This document shows, piece after piece, positions 21,850 through 31,215 of a stretch of DNA of 64,000 nt (the stretch's first letter is position 1; every line of letters begins with the position of its first letter). The stretch covers positions 17,264,468 through 17,328,467 of the forward strand of contig JAJEKV010000026.1 of the NCBI GenBank assembly GCA_021234155.1. The letters are read 5' to 3'. The DNA comes from Isoetes taiwanensis (Eukaryota > Streptophyta > Lycopodiopsida > Isoetales > Isoetaceae). The notes beneath the pieces were generated by a model. It made no database searches. It was not told the DNA's origin and saw nothing but the letters and a program-made list of their open reading frames with translations. The position numbers were made by a program, and so were the translations under genes.

Positions 21850-23640
21850 GGCGGAGGCTCAATTCTTACTTGATCTTCCTCATTGTGGCCCTCTTTTCTG
21901 CTGATGCAATATTCATGGCGTTATCGTCTCCCCTCCGCCCGGCCAAGGCGGTCAAGACTGCAGTAAGTCCGGGGCTCATTGGTGGCACATTTCGAACCAT
22001 GAAAATACTATTTTTCATCTGTATGGTTTGTAAGTATCATTCTATTATTGCAACCAATATCATTCATGGTTATCAAATGTTTCTCTCACAATTTCTTTTG
22101 ATCTAGGTGTGCTCTTTTTCGGCGATGAATAGAGGTAATCGCAATCGCATCGGAGAATAGCGAAGATCTAACGTAAGTATTTATATAGTTTTATTATACC
22201 CTTTACCCTCTAATTAGGTATGTGAGTTTATGCATGGAGTTTTAATTTGTTGTGTAGATGAAAGGGACGAGTTTAGAGAAAATAGGAGGAGGACTTCACG
22301 AGATAGGGGCAATCGTGCTGATGTTCGAAGAAGCCAACCTCCACCTGTCACTACCAACAGGTTTGGGTATTAAGATAGCTTTTATAAAAATAATAAATAA
22401 ATGAATTGTTTTTTGCATGATATTTGTGTTTCGCTTCCTCCTCCGCAGCCCCCCCTTCTTCGCAGAAACATGTCTCCCCACCGAGAGACCAAATTAAAGC
22501 ATATTTTGCCTCTTTGACACCAACGCCAGTTAGGCAAGGCCTCCCGCCCTATTCCCCAACGCATATAGTGTTGATTATCGGCCTCCACGTTCTCGCGAGA
22601 ATATCGAGATCGCTAGACGTAGTATGGACTCCCGTTCTAGGCAAGAGACGGGAACAGATTTTTCTAATGCAAGGAACTTGGAGGCAGATTTCAACAGGTA
22701 AATATATATCCACTACGTACCAAACATTTCTTTGGTTGCAGCATGTTAAAGATGCTCATTCTCTCATTACTTCCCAGGTCAAGAAGTAGTGGAGCAAATG
22801 CACTCACTACGTTCAAGATCGCGACGATCATCACAGGGTTCGGGATCCGAAGAACATCGTCAATCGCCTGACTTGGAGAGGGAAGGATCCCGACGACGTC
22901 CACATGTCACTGAAGAAGAGCGTCCATTTCGCTTTGTTTTAGACACGTAAGTCTGCGGGTGATTTGGCCCCGAATATACCCGACTATCATATTAATAATA
23001 ATTTTTTGATGTAAGTTATGTGAACATATTATTTAAGATATCAACCTTAAATATTAGTACTTTGTCATCTAAATTTGTTGTTTTGTTCATTCTCTTCACT
23101 TAGAATACATTGTAAAGTGCTCAAAAGGTTCTTAATCGGGACGGGATATGTATATTGACGGTAGACATAAACACGCTTTTATATACCCACCATTTATGCC
23201 GGGACGCTCTTCCTAAGAAGGATGATGAGGGAAGTGTCTTTATACTACAACGGAGGGACGCTGGATCACAAATAATATCTCTCGTTTATGGCCTCCCCGC
23301 GGTATGGGGGAGTGGCCTGGCTTTATGACCAACGCGAAATAGAGAGCGCCAAAAATAAAATGAAACAAGTTTCCGTAGATAGAAAAAGCAAAAGGCGCTT
23401 AACCGAAGAAGCTCACTTCGATGATGGGAAGCTTCTAAAAAAAGGAGGTACATGACCTAGTCATAGTCTTGTTTTTATTATTTTGATATTGGCGTTGATC
23501 TATCGATTTATGTCAAAGGCAAAGAGTGGTCAAGGAACTGGCGGACTTTAAAAAAAAGAAGGAGGCATTGGTCAAAAGTCCCTAAACCACTTAATCTCCA
23601 CAAGGAAGATATCAAGGTATCAAGCCTCAGAATGCTTTGG
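21850..23640 (+). other. Possible multi-exon gene relic, family unknown
   Basis: Several open segments bounded by GT/AG-like sites are rich in Arg, Ser, Glu and Lys. After an acceptor at about 22257: DERDEFRENRRRTSRDRGNR. At 22590-22698: ENIEIARRSMDSRSRQETGT and following. At 22780-22947: VVEQMHSLRSRSRRSSQGSG.. ending FRFVLDT before GTAAGT. At 23330-23450: DQREIESAKNKMKQVSVDRK. At 23520-23590: VVKELADFKKKKEALVKSP. The hydrophilic, RS-like composition is consistent across pieces, but I recognise no domain. A further fragment at 25904-26010 (VADMNEGLEHDMGRGVDEGS) may belong to it across the pyrimidine tract. It could be transposon cargo or a host gene remnant. Confidence 0.3.
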
Positions 23641-23654
23641 GATGCAAAGAAGAA

Positions 23655-25515
23655 AAGCCATATCCCTTTCCCTTTCCCTTTGCTCTATCCCGTGATTTCA
23701 TTTTTCTTATTTTCTACTTTTTTTCTTTTTCCTTTCTTTTTCTCGCCTTTCTCACATGTTTCCTTGTTTTCCCATCCCTTTCCTTCCCCCTTCCCTCGCT
23801 CCCGATAATTTTTTCCCTTCCCTTTTTCTCTTTTCTCCACCTTTTCCCTCTTCTCTCTTTTTCTTTGCCCTTTTCCTTCCCCCTTTCCCTTTTTTTATGC
23901 CTTCTTTTCCCCACCCTTTTTTCCATGTCTTCCTTTTTTCTCAACCTTTTACTCTTTCTCGCCCTTTTCCATGCCTATTTTCCCTTCTCTTTTCCTCCTT
24001 TTCCCACTCTTTTTTTTCCTCCCTTTTTGTGCCTTTTTCCCTTCCATTTTTCTTTTCTCCCTCCCATTTTCCATGCCCTTTTTTACCTTCCCTTTTTCCA
24101 TCTCCTCACCCTTTCCCTCTTTTCCCTTTTCCATGTTCCCTTTTTCTCTTCCCCTTTTCCATTTTCCCTCATTTCCTTTTTCCCCGTGGCCTCTCTCTTC
24201 CCCTTTTCCATTCTTTTTTTTTTTTTCTATTTCCCTCTTTTCCCATGCCCTTTTTCCCTAACTTTTTTCTTCTTTCTATTTTTCCTGCGGTTTCCTTTTT
24301 TCCCTCCTCCTTTTCCCACCCTTTTCCCTCTTCCCTGCAGGTAATTTTCCCTTCTTTCAAACCCTTCCTTTTCCTTTCTCTTTTCCTTTCCTCATGTCCT
24401 TTTTTCCCTTTCCCTCCCCTCCATCACCCCCCCTCGGCTTCCCCTTTCCCATTTCCATTTCTTTTCTTGATGCTTTGTCGATCCTTTTCCCAGGTGACAC
24501 TTTTTCCTTTTCCTTTCCTTTTCCTTTTCCCCTTTTTCCATGCCTTTTGTAATACATTTGTTTTATTCTCTTATTTTCTATACCCATTTTCCTCTTTTTC
24601 CCCACCCTTTCTCTCTTGCCCTTTTTCTTTTTTTCCCCTTTTTCTTTTTTTTCGCTTTTTCCTTTTTAATTCCCTTTTCCCATGCCTTTTTCCTTTCACC
24701 AACTGCTTCTTTTTTCTCCTTTTATTTTCCCTTTTTTTCCTTTTTTCTCTTTTCCTTTTAATCCTTTTCCCTTTTCCCCATGCCTTTTGCCCTTCACATT
24801 CTCTCTTCCACTTCCCTTTTCTTTTCCTTTTTTCCCTTTTCCTTTCCCTTTTTTCTTTTTTCCCTTTTCCTTTTACCCTTTTCCCTTTCCCCCCATGCCT
24901 TTTTTGCCCTTCACATTCTCTCTTTCCACTTCCCCTTTTCCTTTTGCCCTTTTCTTCTCCCTTTTTTTTTTCCCCCTTTTTTTCTTTTTTTACCTTTTCC
25001 TTTTTTTCCTTTTTCCTTTTCCCCATGCCTTTTACCCTTTTCCCCTTTTCCCCATGCCTTTTTTCCTTTCACCACCCTTTTATCCTTTTCCCTTTTCCTT
25101 TTACCCTTTTCTTTTTCCCCCATGCCTTTTGCCCTTCACATCTCTCTTTCCACTTCCCTTTTCCTTTTTTTCCTTTTTCTTTTCCCTTTTCCTATTTTCC
25201 TTTTCCTTTCCCCTTTTTTTCCTTTTTCCCTTTTCCTTTTACCCTTTTACCTTTTCCCCATGCCTTTTTAACCTTCACATTCTCTCTTTCCACTTCCCTT
25301 TTCTTTTTTTCCCTTTTTCTTTTTTCCCTTTTCCTTTTTGCCTTTTTCCTTTTCCCCATGCCTTTTTTCTTTTCCCCCCCCTTTCTCTTTTCCTTTTTTT
25401 TCCCTTTTTTCCCTTTTCCTTTACCCTTTTTCCCCATGCCTTTTGCCCTTCACATTCTCAGCTCTTTCCACTTCCCTTTTCCTTTTCCCCCTTTTCATTT
25501 ACTCTTTCCCCTTAA
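23655..25515 (+). repeat. 1.9-kb polypyrimidine tract with embedded minisatellite
   Basis: Nearly pure C/T on the plus strand. The right half repeats a block 'ccccatgccttttgcccttc' plus 'acattctctctttccacttc' at about 24780, 24895, 25121, 25260 and 25436, with shorter 'ccatgcctttt' units between. The 611-codon plus-strand ORF and its Lys/Glu/Arg minus-strand partners come from composition and lack any domain. A mirror-rich polypurine-polypyrimidine tract of this length could adopt triplex (H-DNA) structure. Confidence 0.85.
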
Positions 25516-26095
25516 GAGATCGAACGCGATGACCAATCACAAAGTGTTGTTAAGTCGCGTAATAAATCTAGGCCTTCGAATGCATCCGTGATGATCTCAC
25601 CATTAAATTTAGGGGCTCGATGCACTACGACACTACGGTATAACATTTTATAATATAAGAAGATAAGAACTTTTAAATGTCACTAGCTAATACTCGTTAT
25701 ATTGTCATAGGAACATCTATACGGGTTTCCCCTAACAAGCAAAGACGCATACAAGTAGCCACTTTAACGTGGAGCCGTTTATCCAGATCAGGCTATATCG
25801 ACTGAGGAACCGGCCCCACTTCGAGGAATGCGGGGCGCTTTTAGAAAATTATTATAATTCTATGAACTACATTAACGCCATATTCTTTTGGTTTTTATAG
25901 GAAGCAGTGGCGGATATGAATGAAGGTCTAGAGCATGACATGGGGCGCGGGGTCGACGAGGGATCTGCAAACATTGCTGGAGAGCCATCCAATCGCAACC
26001 GCGCGGGCTGAGGGTTCGGCGCCATCAAACTACGTGCTGGATGACTACTTAATCGGACCGATGAGATTAGCTCTAGGCTAAAAGGGTGGATACTC
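25516..26095. other. No firm gene; weak exon-like pieces
   Basis: Contains one open piece after a 'tttttatag' acceptor (about 25900-26010) with no recognised domain. Otherwise unassigned. Confidence 0.35.
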
Positions 26096-26099
26096 CTCT

Positions 26100-26300
26100 T
26101 ATCGAAGTCTTTTTTGTGATTATTTAAAAATATAAATACAATTCACTTTTTGTGATTATTTAAAAATATAAATATAAAAAATAATTTTGTGACTATTTAA
26201 AAAATATAAATATAAAAACACTTTTTGTGATTATTTAAAAATATTTTTATATTTATATTTTTTATATAAATATATTTTTTATTTATTTTTTATTTTTTTC
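26100..26300. repeat. AT-rich tandem repeat 'ctttttgtgattatttaaaaatataaata'
   Basis: Three to four units of roughly 35-45 bp, then a run of TTTATTTTT words. It directly abuts the CpG-dense segment on its right. Confidence 0.7.
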
Positions 26301-26800
26301 CCTACACGCCAGATGCGACGTATCCACGCGGTTTTTTTTGCCACGCGGGCTTTTTCTACACGCCGGATTTTTCGATTTTCCCGCGGTATATTCCACGCGT
26401 TTATTCCATCGCGGTGACGCCGCGATGGTAACGATACACGCGGCTTTTACGCGATGTATATTCCGTGGTGTATATTCCACGCGGTATATTCCACGCGGTT
26501 CCCGTTCTGACGTGACGACGCCGCATGCACGATACACGCGGGTTTTTATGGGCACGACGTGGATTTTGTTGATGTTTCACGCGGTATATTCCACGCGGTA
26601 TATTCCACGCGGTATATTTCACGCGGTCACGCCGCATGCGACGATCGCGGTCACGCCCCGCACGACGCCATACGGCGACGCCGCCGACGCGTCGAGATGC
26701 GACGCGACGCCGCATGCGACGCGGTTTGCGGGCTGACGCCGCGTGACGACGCCTGCGCGATGCCGCCAACGTCGCGATAGACGCCGCACGCACGCCGCTA
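26301..26800. repeat. CpG-dense minisatellite (CCACGCGGTATATT)n
   Basis: The words CCACGCGGTATATT, CACGCCGCATGCGACG and ACGCGGTCACGCC recur in tandem and in both orientations. CpG density is extreme compared with everything around it. The short ORFs here are incidental. It lies immediately left of the retrotransposon primer-binding site, where the 5' LTR would be expected. Confidence 0.7.
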
Positions 26801-26865
26801 AATGACCTTTTTCTTGTTAAAGCGGTGGAGTGCAACCGTGATAATGCAGTAGGGGACGCCACAAG

Positions 26866-26877
26866 TGGTATCAGAGC
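26866..26877 (+). promoter_or_regulatory. Primer-binding site (initiator Met tRNA)
   Basis: TGGTATCAGAGC is the complement of the 3' end of plant initiator tRNA-Met, the standard primer for plant LTR retrotransposons. It is preceded by ..CCACAAG, so the LTR would end at CA near 26863. Confidence 0.9.
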
Positions 26878-27068
26878 AATGTTCTTGGAGACCAAGAGCA
26901 AAGCACCGCCATGCTCCCAAGAGAGTACTAACTTGATAGGATCCTCAAACCTCGAAAAATGGGAAATTTTTTCTCATTTTTGTAGTATATGCTAAGCTAG
27001 TAAAGTTAAGTGAATTAGAACATAAAAAGACTAAAATTAGTGAGCCAAAACCTTCAAAAAGTAGGATG

Positions 27069-27453
27069 GTCTCACACGTCAAGGCCAGAGCAATAATGAA
27101 AAGTTCATTTTGAGTCGGGCTAACGCGGTGAGACATTGAGCCAAAAACACCTTGAAAAGTGATGAATTTTTTAAAAGTAACATGGTAATTCAATTTCAAG
27201 CTAAAAACTAGCTAGATTAGTATGTTACATTCCTAAAAAACATGCTTAGAAAGTATAAAATTTAGCATCAAAATTCACCATGTCTCACAATGCCGCGCCA
27301 GAGCAAAATGAAACATTCATTATTGATCCAAGCAACGTATGAGACCATGAGGTTAGAAAAGTCTAAATTAAGCCATGTAATAGGTTAATAAGTGTCTTGG
27401 CTCACCCAAAAGAGTAATTTGAAATTTGACCTAAAATTGCCCATCTATAAATA
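27069..27453 (+). promoter_or_regulatory. Promoter-like module A: two hairpins plus TATA box, before the H3-like ORF
   Basis: Hairpin A1 (27069-27134) and A2 (27282-27345) are ~65-bp imperfect palindromes, starting GTCTCAC and ending GAGAC with AATGAA..TTCATT at the centre. The starts are 213 bp apart. TATAAATA follows at 27446-27453, in the context 'catctataaataga', 108 bp before the ATG at 27554. The same layout stands before the next ORF (module B). The A copies are more decayed than the B copies. A role as internal promoter is inferred from layout. Confidence 0.65.
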
Positions 27454-27553
27454 GACCTAGGACCCCCATTTCTAACGTTCTTCCTTAGAAAAATTGCTCC
27501 CCTTGTTAAGGCGATTTTTGGGCGCCCGACGTCGGATTGACGAGCTGTCAAAC

Positions 27554-28804
27554 ATGGCCCGGACGAAACAAACTGCTAGAGTTCCTCCAGGTGATACAAC
27601 TCCCAGCTTCCTACTCCAAGAAATGCTTCAGGAGCGCCTTTTTCACCAAGGAGGCCATCCTTCATCGGGTGAAGGGACATCGTCCGAGGAGCATCCCGAC
27701 AACACCACCAACCAAGGAGGGGATGAGACAGAAGTGGAGGAGGACGCACACTCAGATGCGCGGACAGAAGTCCTCGACAATGAGGAGCCAAACGCCATGC
27801 AAAGAGGTTTTTGAAGAAATGGAGGAGGAAAGGAAGAAGAAGGAGGAACAAGATCGGGCGCCGAGGAGCATGAAGAACGAGAGAGCCGACCCTGACCCAA
27901 ATTGAAGAAGAAGAATTAGCGGCGTGGATAAAGAAGCACGGTTTAAAGAACGCCGAGAGAGGAAGAGAGAAGAGAAGAAAAGGAAGAGGGACTAAGAGGA
28001 AGCCAAAGCAAAGCAGAGGAGCTGAGAGTGAAGAAGGGAAAGTTCGTGGAGGGAGGCCAAAGAAAAACTCAAGAAGGCCCCACGCCCAAGGTCGCCATCC
28101 GTTAAGCTGCTCAGATTCAGCCCCCCACCCTCCCCTGGGATGACTCGGGAGGATGAGGACTTTAATCCCTTCAACAAAGAGGCGGGATCTTCGGCTGACC
28201 CCGCCAATGTGCAGCTCCCCGACCGAAAGCAGCCCGAAAGCAGCGGTAGGTCCCCACCATACCCGACGTGGGACAAAAACAAAGCGCCGCAGCCAGCCCG
28301 AGAGGCGTATGTGATAGACCCCGTCAAGGTCTATCAGAAGAAACTAAGGGAGCACAATGCCTTCATGGCGAAGTGGGAGGCGTACAACACATACTACCAG
28401 CAAAACAGAGTAAGAACTATCGAAGGTGGACATCCGACGAAGAACCAGACTCTAAAGCCGCCACCACAGAAGCCCAAACCTCCTAGACCACCAGGCAAAA
28501 AGAGAACCGGCAGAAAGGAGAGCGAGAGGAAAGCCGTGAGAGAGATCAGGCATTTTCAGCGTAGCTTCGGGTTCTTGATCCCCCGTGCACCGTTCGCCCA
28601 ACTAGTCCGAGAGGTAATTCAAGAATACAACACGGAGATGAGGGTGACGGATGAGATGTTGCTGGCACTGCAAGAGGCAACAGAACAAAAACTAGTGCAG
28701 CATTTTGAAGATTCGACAGCCTGCACAGTCCATGCAAAGAGAGTGACACTAATGAAGCAGAGGACATGCATCTCGCTAGCTACATCAAGGGAGAGCGACC
28801 GTAA
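27554..28804 (+). pseudogene. Histone H3-like protein with long tail, encoded between primer site and gag position
   Basis: The ORF opens MARTKQTAR, identical to the start of histone H3 (K4 context present, K9 replaced by Val). An acidic then basic linker of over 250 codons follows, with Glu/Lys-rich coiled-coil-like text. The second half (from 28140) reads through a Pro/Lys-rich stretch into an H3 histone fold at 28530-28754. There AVREIRHFQ aligns with alpha-N, FLIPRAPFAQLVRE with alpha-1, LLALQEA with alpha-2, and FEDSTACTVHAKRVTLM with the alpha-2/alpha-3 region. Alignment to canonical H3 needs no gaps. Loop 1 lacks the extension common in plant CENH3, although LIPxAPF and TLM are CENH3-like. 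After one frame shift the C-terminus reads EDMHLASYIKGERP-stop (28802-28804), matching ..DIQLARRIRGERA. Two or more frame changes (~27810, ~27905-28130, ~28755) break the copy. The start was chosen for the exact H3 tail. It could act in chromatin targeting or packaging; this is inference. Confidence 0.85.
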
Positions 28805-28948
28805 AATTTTGGAAATAATAGAAAAATTTTGTTAATATGAAGAGTTTTTGACAAGGTAACATGTGCAATCTTGCTTAATTGAGTTAAGTTACTGAGTTCT
28901 AGCTTTTGTTTTAGTTAAAACTGACATTTTGAACAAAATTGAGAGGAT

Positions 28949-29395
28949 GTCTCACACGTCGCGCCAGGAGCGAAAATGAAAAGTTCATTTTTGGTCTGGG
29001 CGCAACGTGTGAGACCATGCCCCAAAACTGCCCAAAACAGCTCCAAATCGACCAAATAAGGGGTCAATTCTGCCTAACTCGATGAGTCCAGTAGAATTAG
29101 ACCCTTACATCACCCAAATTGGACAAGTTTAACCCATTTAGAGTCAATGTCTCACACGTCGCGCCAGGAGCAAAAATGAAACTTTCATTATTGGTCTTGG
29201 CGCAACGTGTGAGACCTCTCAGCAAATTCTCCACCATCCTCCAGTTTGTTGCAATAGGTTCATGCTAATCTTAGCATGCTCAAACCCCAAAAGTATTCAA
29301 ATCCTCATTTGGACCTCCTAATAGGTCAGAATTGCCCAACCCCAATAAAATTCTAAGTCATCCAAAAATTAGGGTTTTTCCCTTGTCTATAAATA
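28949..29395 (+). promoter_or_regulatory. Promoter-like module B: two hairpins plus TATA box, before ORF2
   Basis: Hairpins B1 (28949-29015) and B2 (29149-29215) are near-perfect ~67-bp palindromes. The outer stem is GTCTCACACGT/ACGTGTGAGAC, the inner arm is GCGCC/GGCGC, and the centre is AATGAA..TTCATT. The starts are 200 bp apart. TATAAATA at 29388-29395 precedes the ATG at 29506 by 118 bp. The downstream text 'aggcccccatttcc' matches 'ctaggacccccatttct' in module A. The arms hold ACGT cores and a CTTGGCGC word one base from an E2F site, so S-phase control is conceivable but unproven. Confidence 0.7.
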
Positions 29396-29505
29396 GGCCC
29401 CCATTTCCCACTTGACACCCTACAAGTCTACTCTTGACCCTTTAGGCGATCTCCCAGTTCCCATAGGCGCTCCTTCTGTTTGCTAGTCACACTTTCCCCA
29501 GAGCA

Positions 29506-30190
29506 ATGGCAACTGCTGACTTCAGGCGATGGTACAGCGCCAGTGCCCATGCAGCTGAGACCAACGTCAACAACATCTTCCAGCTTTTCCAGAAAGAGAT
29601 TGATGTCCAAGCAACCTTGCATACAACGCCAGCATATAGGCGAGTTTTAGCTGAGTTCCAAGCTAGGGTAGGTCAGTCCCTAGTACAGTTCCCCCCTTGC
29701 ACGGTCTATTTTGTTCCCCGCCCATCCCTACAAGCAGCCTTGGGTGATGTCCAGAACATTGCCAAGTATTTGATCAACAAGGCACAGAGGTTGCCAGACT
29801 ACATGGTCCCCGACAGCTTGGATGTGACCAAGTACTTTTCCTACACCGCCACGCTTGGCCATATTCCTTTCCCACCGCGGTCGAAAACCCAATAGCATCC
29901 TTAGCAAAGCTGCAATGTGATGCTTTTGCGCATTCGCCAGGAGCAAGAAGGAAGAACAGAAGAAGAGGAATCGGAAGATGAAGAATATGTGGAGCTCGAC
30001 CCAGCAGAAGAACAGCGGTTAGCGGAAGAGGAGTTAACCAACTTCGAGCGAAGCCGCCAGACCCTCAGAGTCGCTCCCCCACTTGGGCTAGGCATCACAA
30101 GCCTAGCCCCCATCATCATTGACGGTGAGGAGTACCTGCTCCTCACCGATATCCGATATCTCCCCAATGCGTGTAGAGGGAGTTCCGCTT
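29506..30190 (+). CDS. ORF2 in gag position, unknown family, frameshifted
   Basis: ATG at 29506 opens 129 codons (MATADFRRWYSASAHAAETN..) to a stop at 29893-29895. Translation continues in another frame as a very acidic segment (RTEEEESEDEEYVELDPAEE) and ends near 30190. A single-base indel around 29880-29915 would join them. There is no Cys-rich zinc knuckle (CX2CX4HX4C) and no gag motif that I recognise. Position and the following protease suggest a structural (gag-like) protein. It has its own hairpin-TATA module. Confidence 0.45.
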
Positions 30191-30639
30191 GACGAAGTTG
30201 CCGCACCAACCAGGGCAAAGAACCGCATTTGGACGACTTCATCGCCCGTGGAGTCTCGTGACTTCCCGCTTCAGTGAGAGAAGCCGACACCCACTCTGTG
30301 GGAGTCGACTTCGACATCCAGCCTACAAAGAACATAAGGCAAATAATGGAAGCTTGAGAACTGCCATCTGAGGAGGAGTTCTACATATGCCATCCAAGAA
30401 CGGATGGGGATCCGTGTCAAGACCACGAGCATCTTGATGCCGAGTTCTTCGACACCATCTCGCACAAGAGGAGCAGGAATCGACGTCAGGCGAGTTTCAT
30501 CGACAATTAGATACTACCAAGAAATCACTGAGGTAGAGGTCGATGAATACGCTGGAAGGCATAGAGCGGGAGGCCAAGCAGGTAGAGAGTCATCAGCAAC
30601 ACACAATGACAGGTCATTGAGGTACTACCTGCTTGTCCT

Positions 30640-31070
30640 TGAAGGACACCTGCTTCCTTTCCTGCCACATCTTTGCTGCTATAGATACAAAACAGGCAGA
30701 GAATCAGTATAGAGTAATTTCCACAATAGGGAACGCCAAAACCAAGTCCTTCATAGTCCTAATAGACTCGGGAAGTAGCCACAACTTCGCTTCCCCAAGG
30801 ATGGTCGACATATTGAAGTTTAAACCCTTAAAGTCCATGCCAAGGCCCGTAATCTTGGCGAGCGGAGCAATAAGACAAACGGCAGGGAAGAGGATCAATT
30901 TCGACATTGACTTGCCAGAAATTAATATCTCGATGGGGAGCGTAAGTAATGGACATCGGCAAGTACGATTGATAATAGGAATGGAGTACCTTGGACCAAG
31001 AGGGGCCATCATTGACCCGTGGAAAGTGGAAGGTGACCCTCACAACGCCCGACGACAAAGTTATTGAGAT
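30640..31070 (+). pseudogene. Retropepsin-like aspartic protease of the chromovirus
   Basis: The ORF from 30633 contains VLIDSGSSHNFASPRMVDIL (about 30750-30810), the Ty3-type D-S-G active-site block. IIGMEYLGPRGAIID follows (about 30970-31015), matching the usual ILGMDWL block. It cleaves the polyprotein during particle maturation. The junctions to ORF2 (30190-30640) and to RT (31070-31216) are frame-disrupted. Confidence 0.8.
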
Positions 31071-31215
31071 CACGTGTAAAGAAGTTGCTCCCATCATGCA
31101 AGTTGTATGTCTATTAAGAAGCTACTCAAGTCAATCAAGAGCGAAAGCAGTAGTATAAATCTTCAAACTTGAGATTGAAGAACCCCGAAGCCTGGAGGAA
31201 AGCAAGGAAGACAAA

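Noticed and set aside
24571-25026. Lys/Glu/Arg-rich minus ORF resembling a basic nuclear protein
   Set aside because: It is the complement of the pyrimidine tract; simple-sequence translation only.
23756-25591. 611-codon plus-strand ORF
   Set aside because: Phe/Pro/Ser/Leu-only composition from a polypyrimidine tract, open in several frames at once, with no domain.
26283-26901. Arg/Ala-rich ORFs on both strands
   Set aside because: CpG minisatellite by-products with recurring TRYIPRG-like text.
28140-28835. Reading the histone fold as an ordinary host CENH3 gene with the retrotransposon inserted beside it
   Set aside because: The primer-binding site lies upstream of the H3 tail, and the duplicated hairpin-TATA module links it to ORF2, which runs into the protease. 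Loop 1 also lacks the usual plant CENH3 extension. Not fully excluded.
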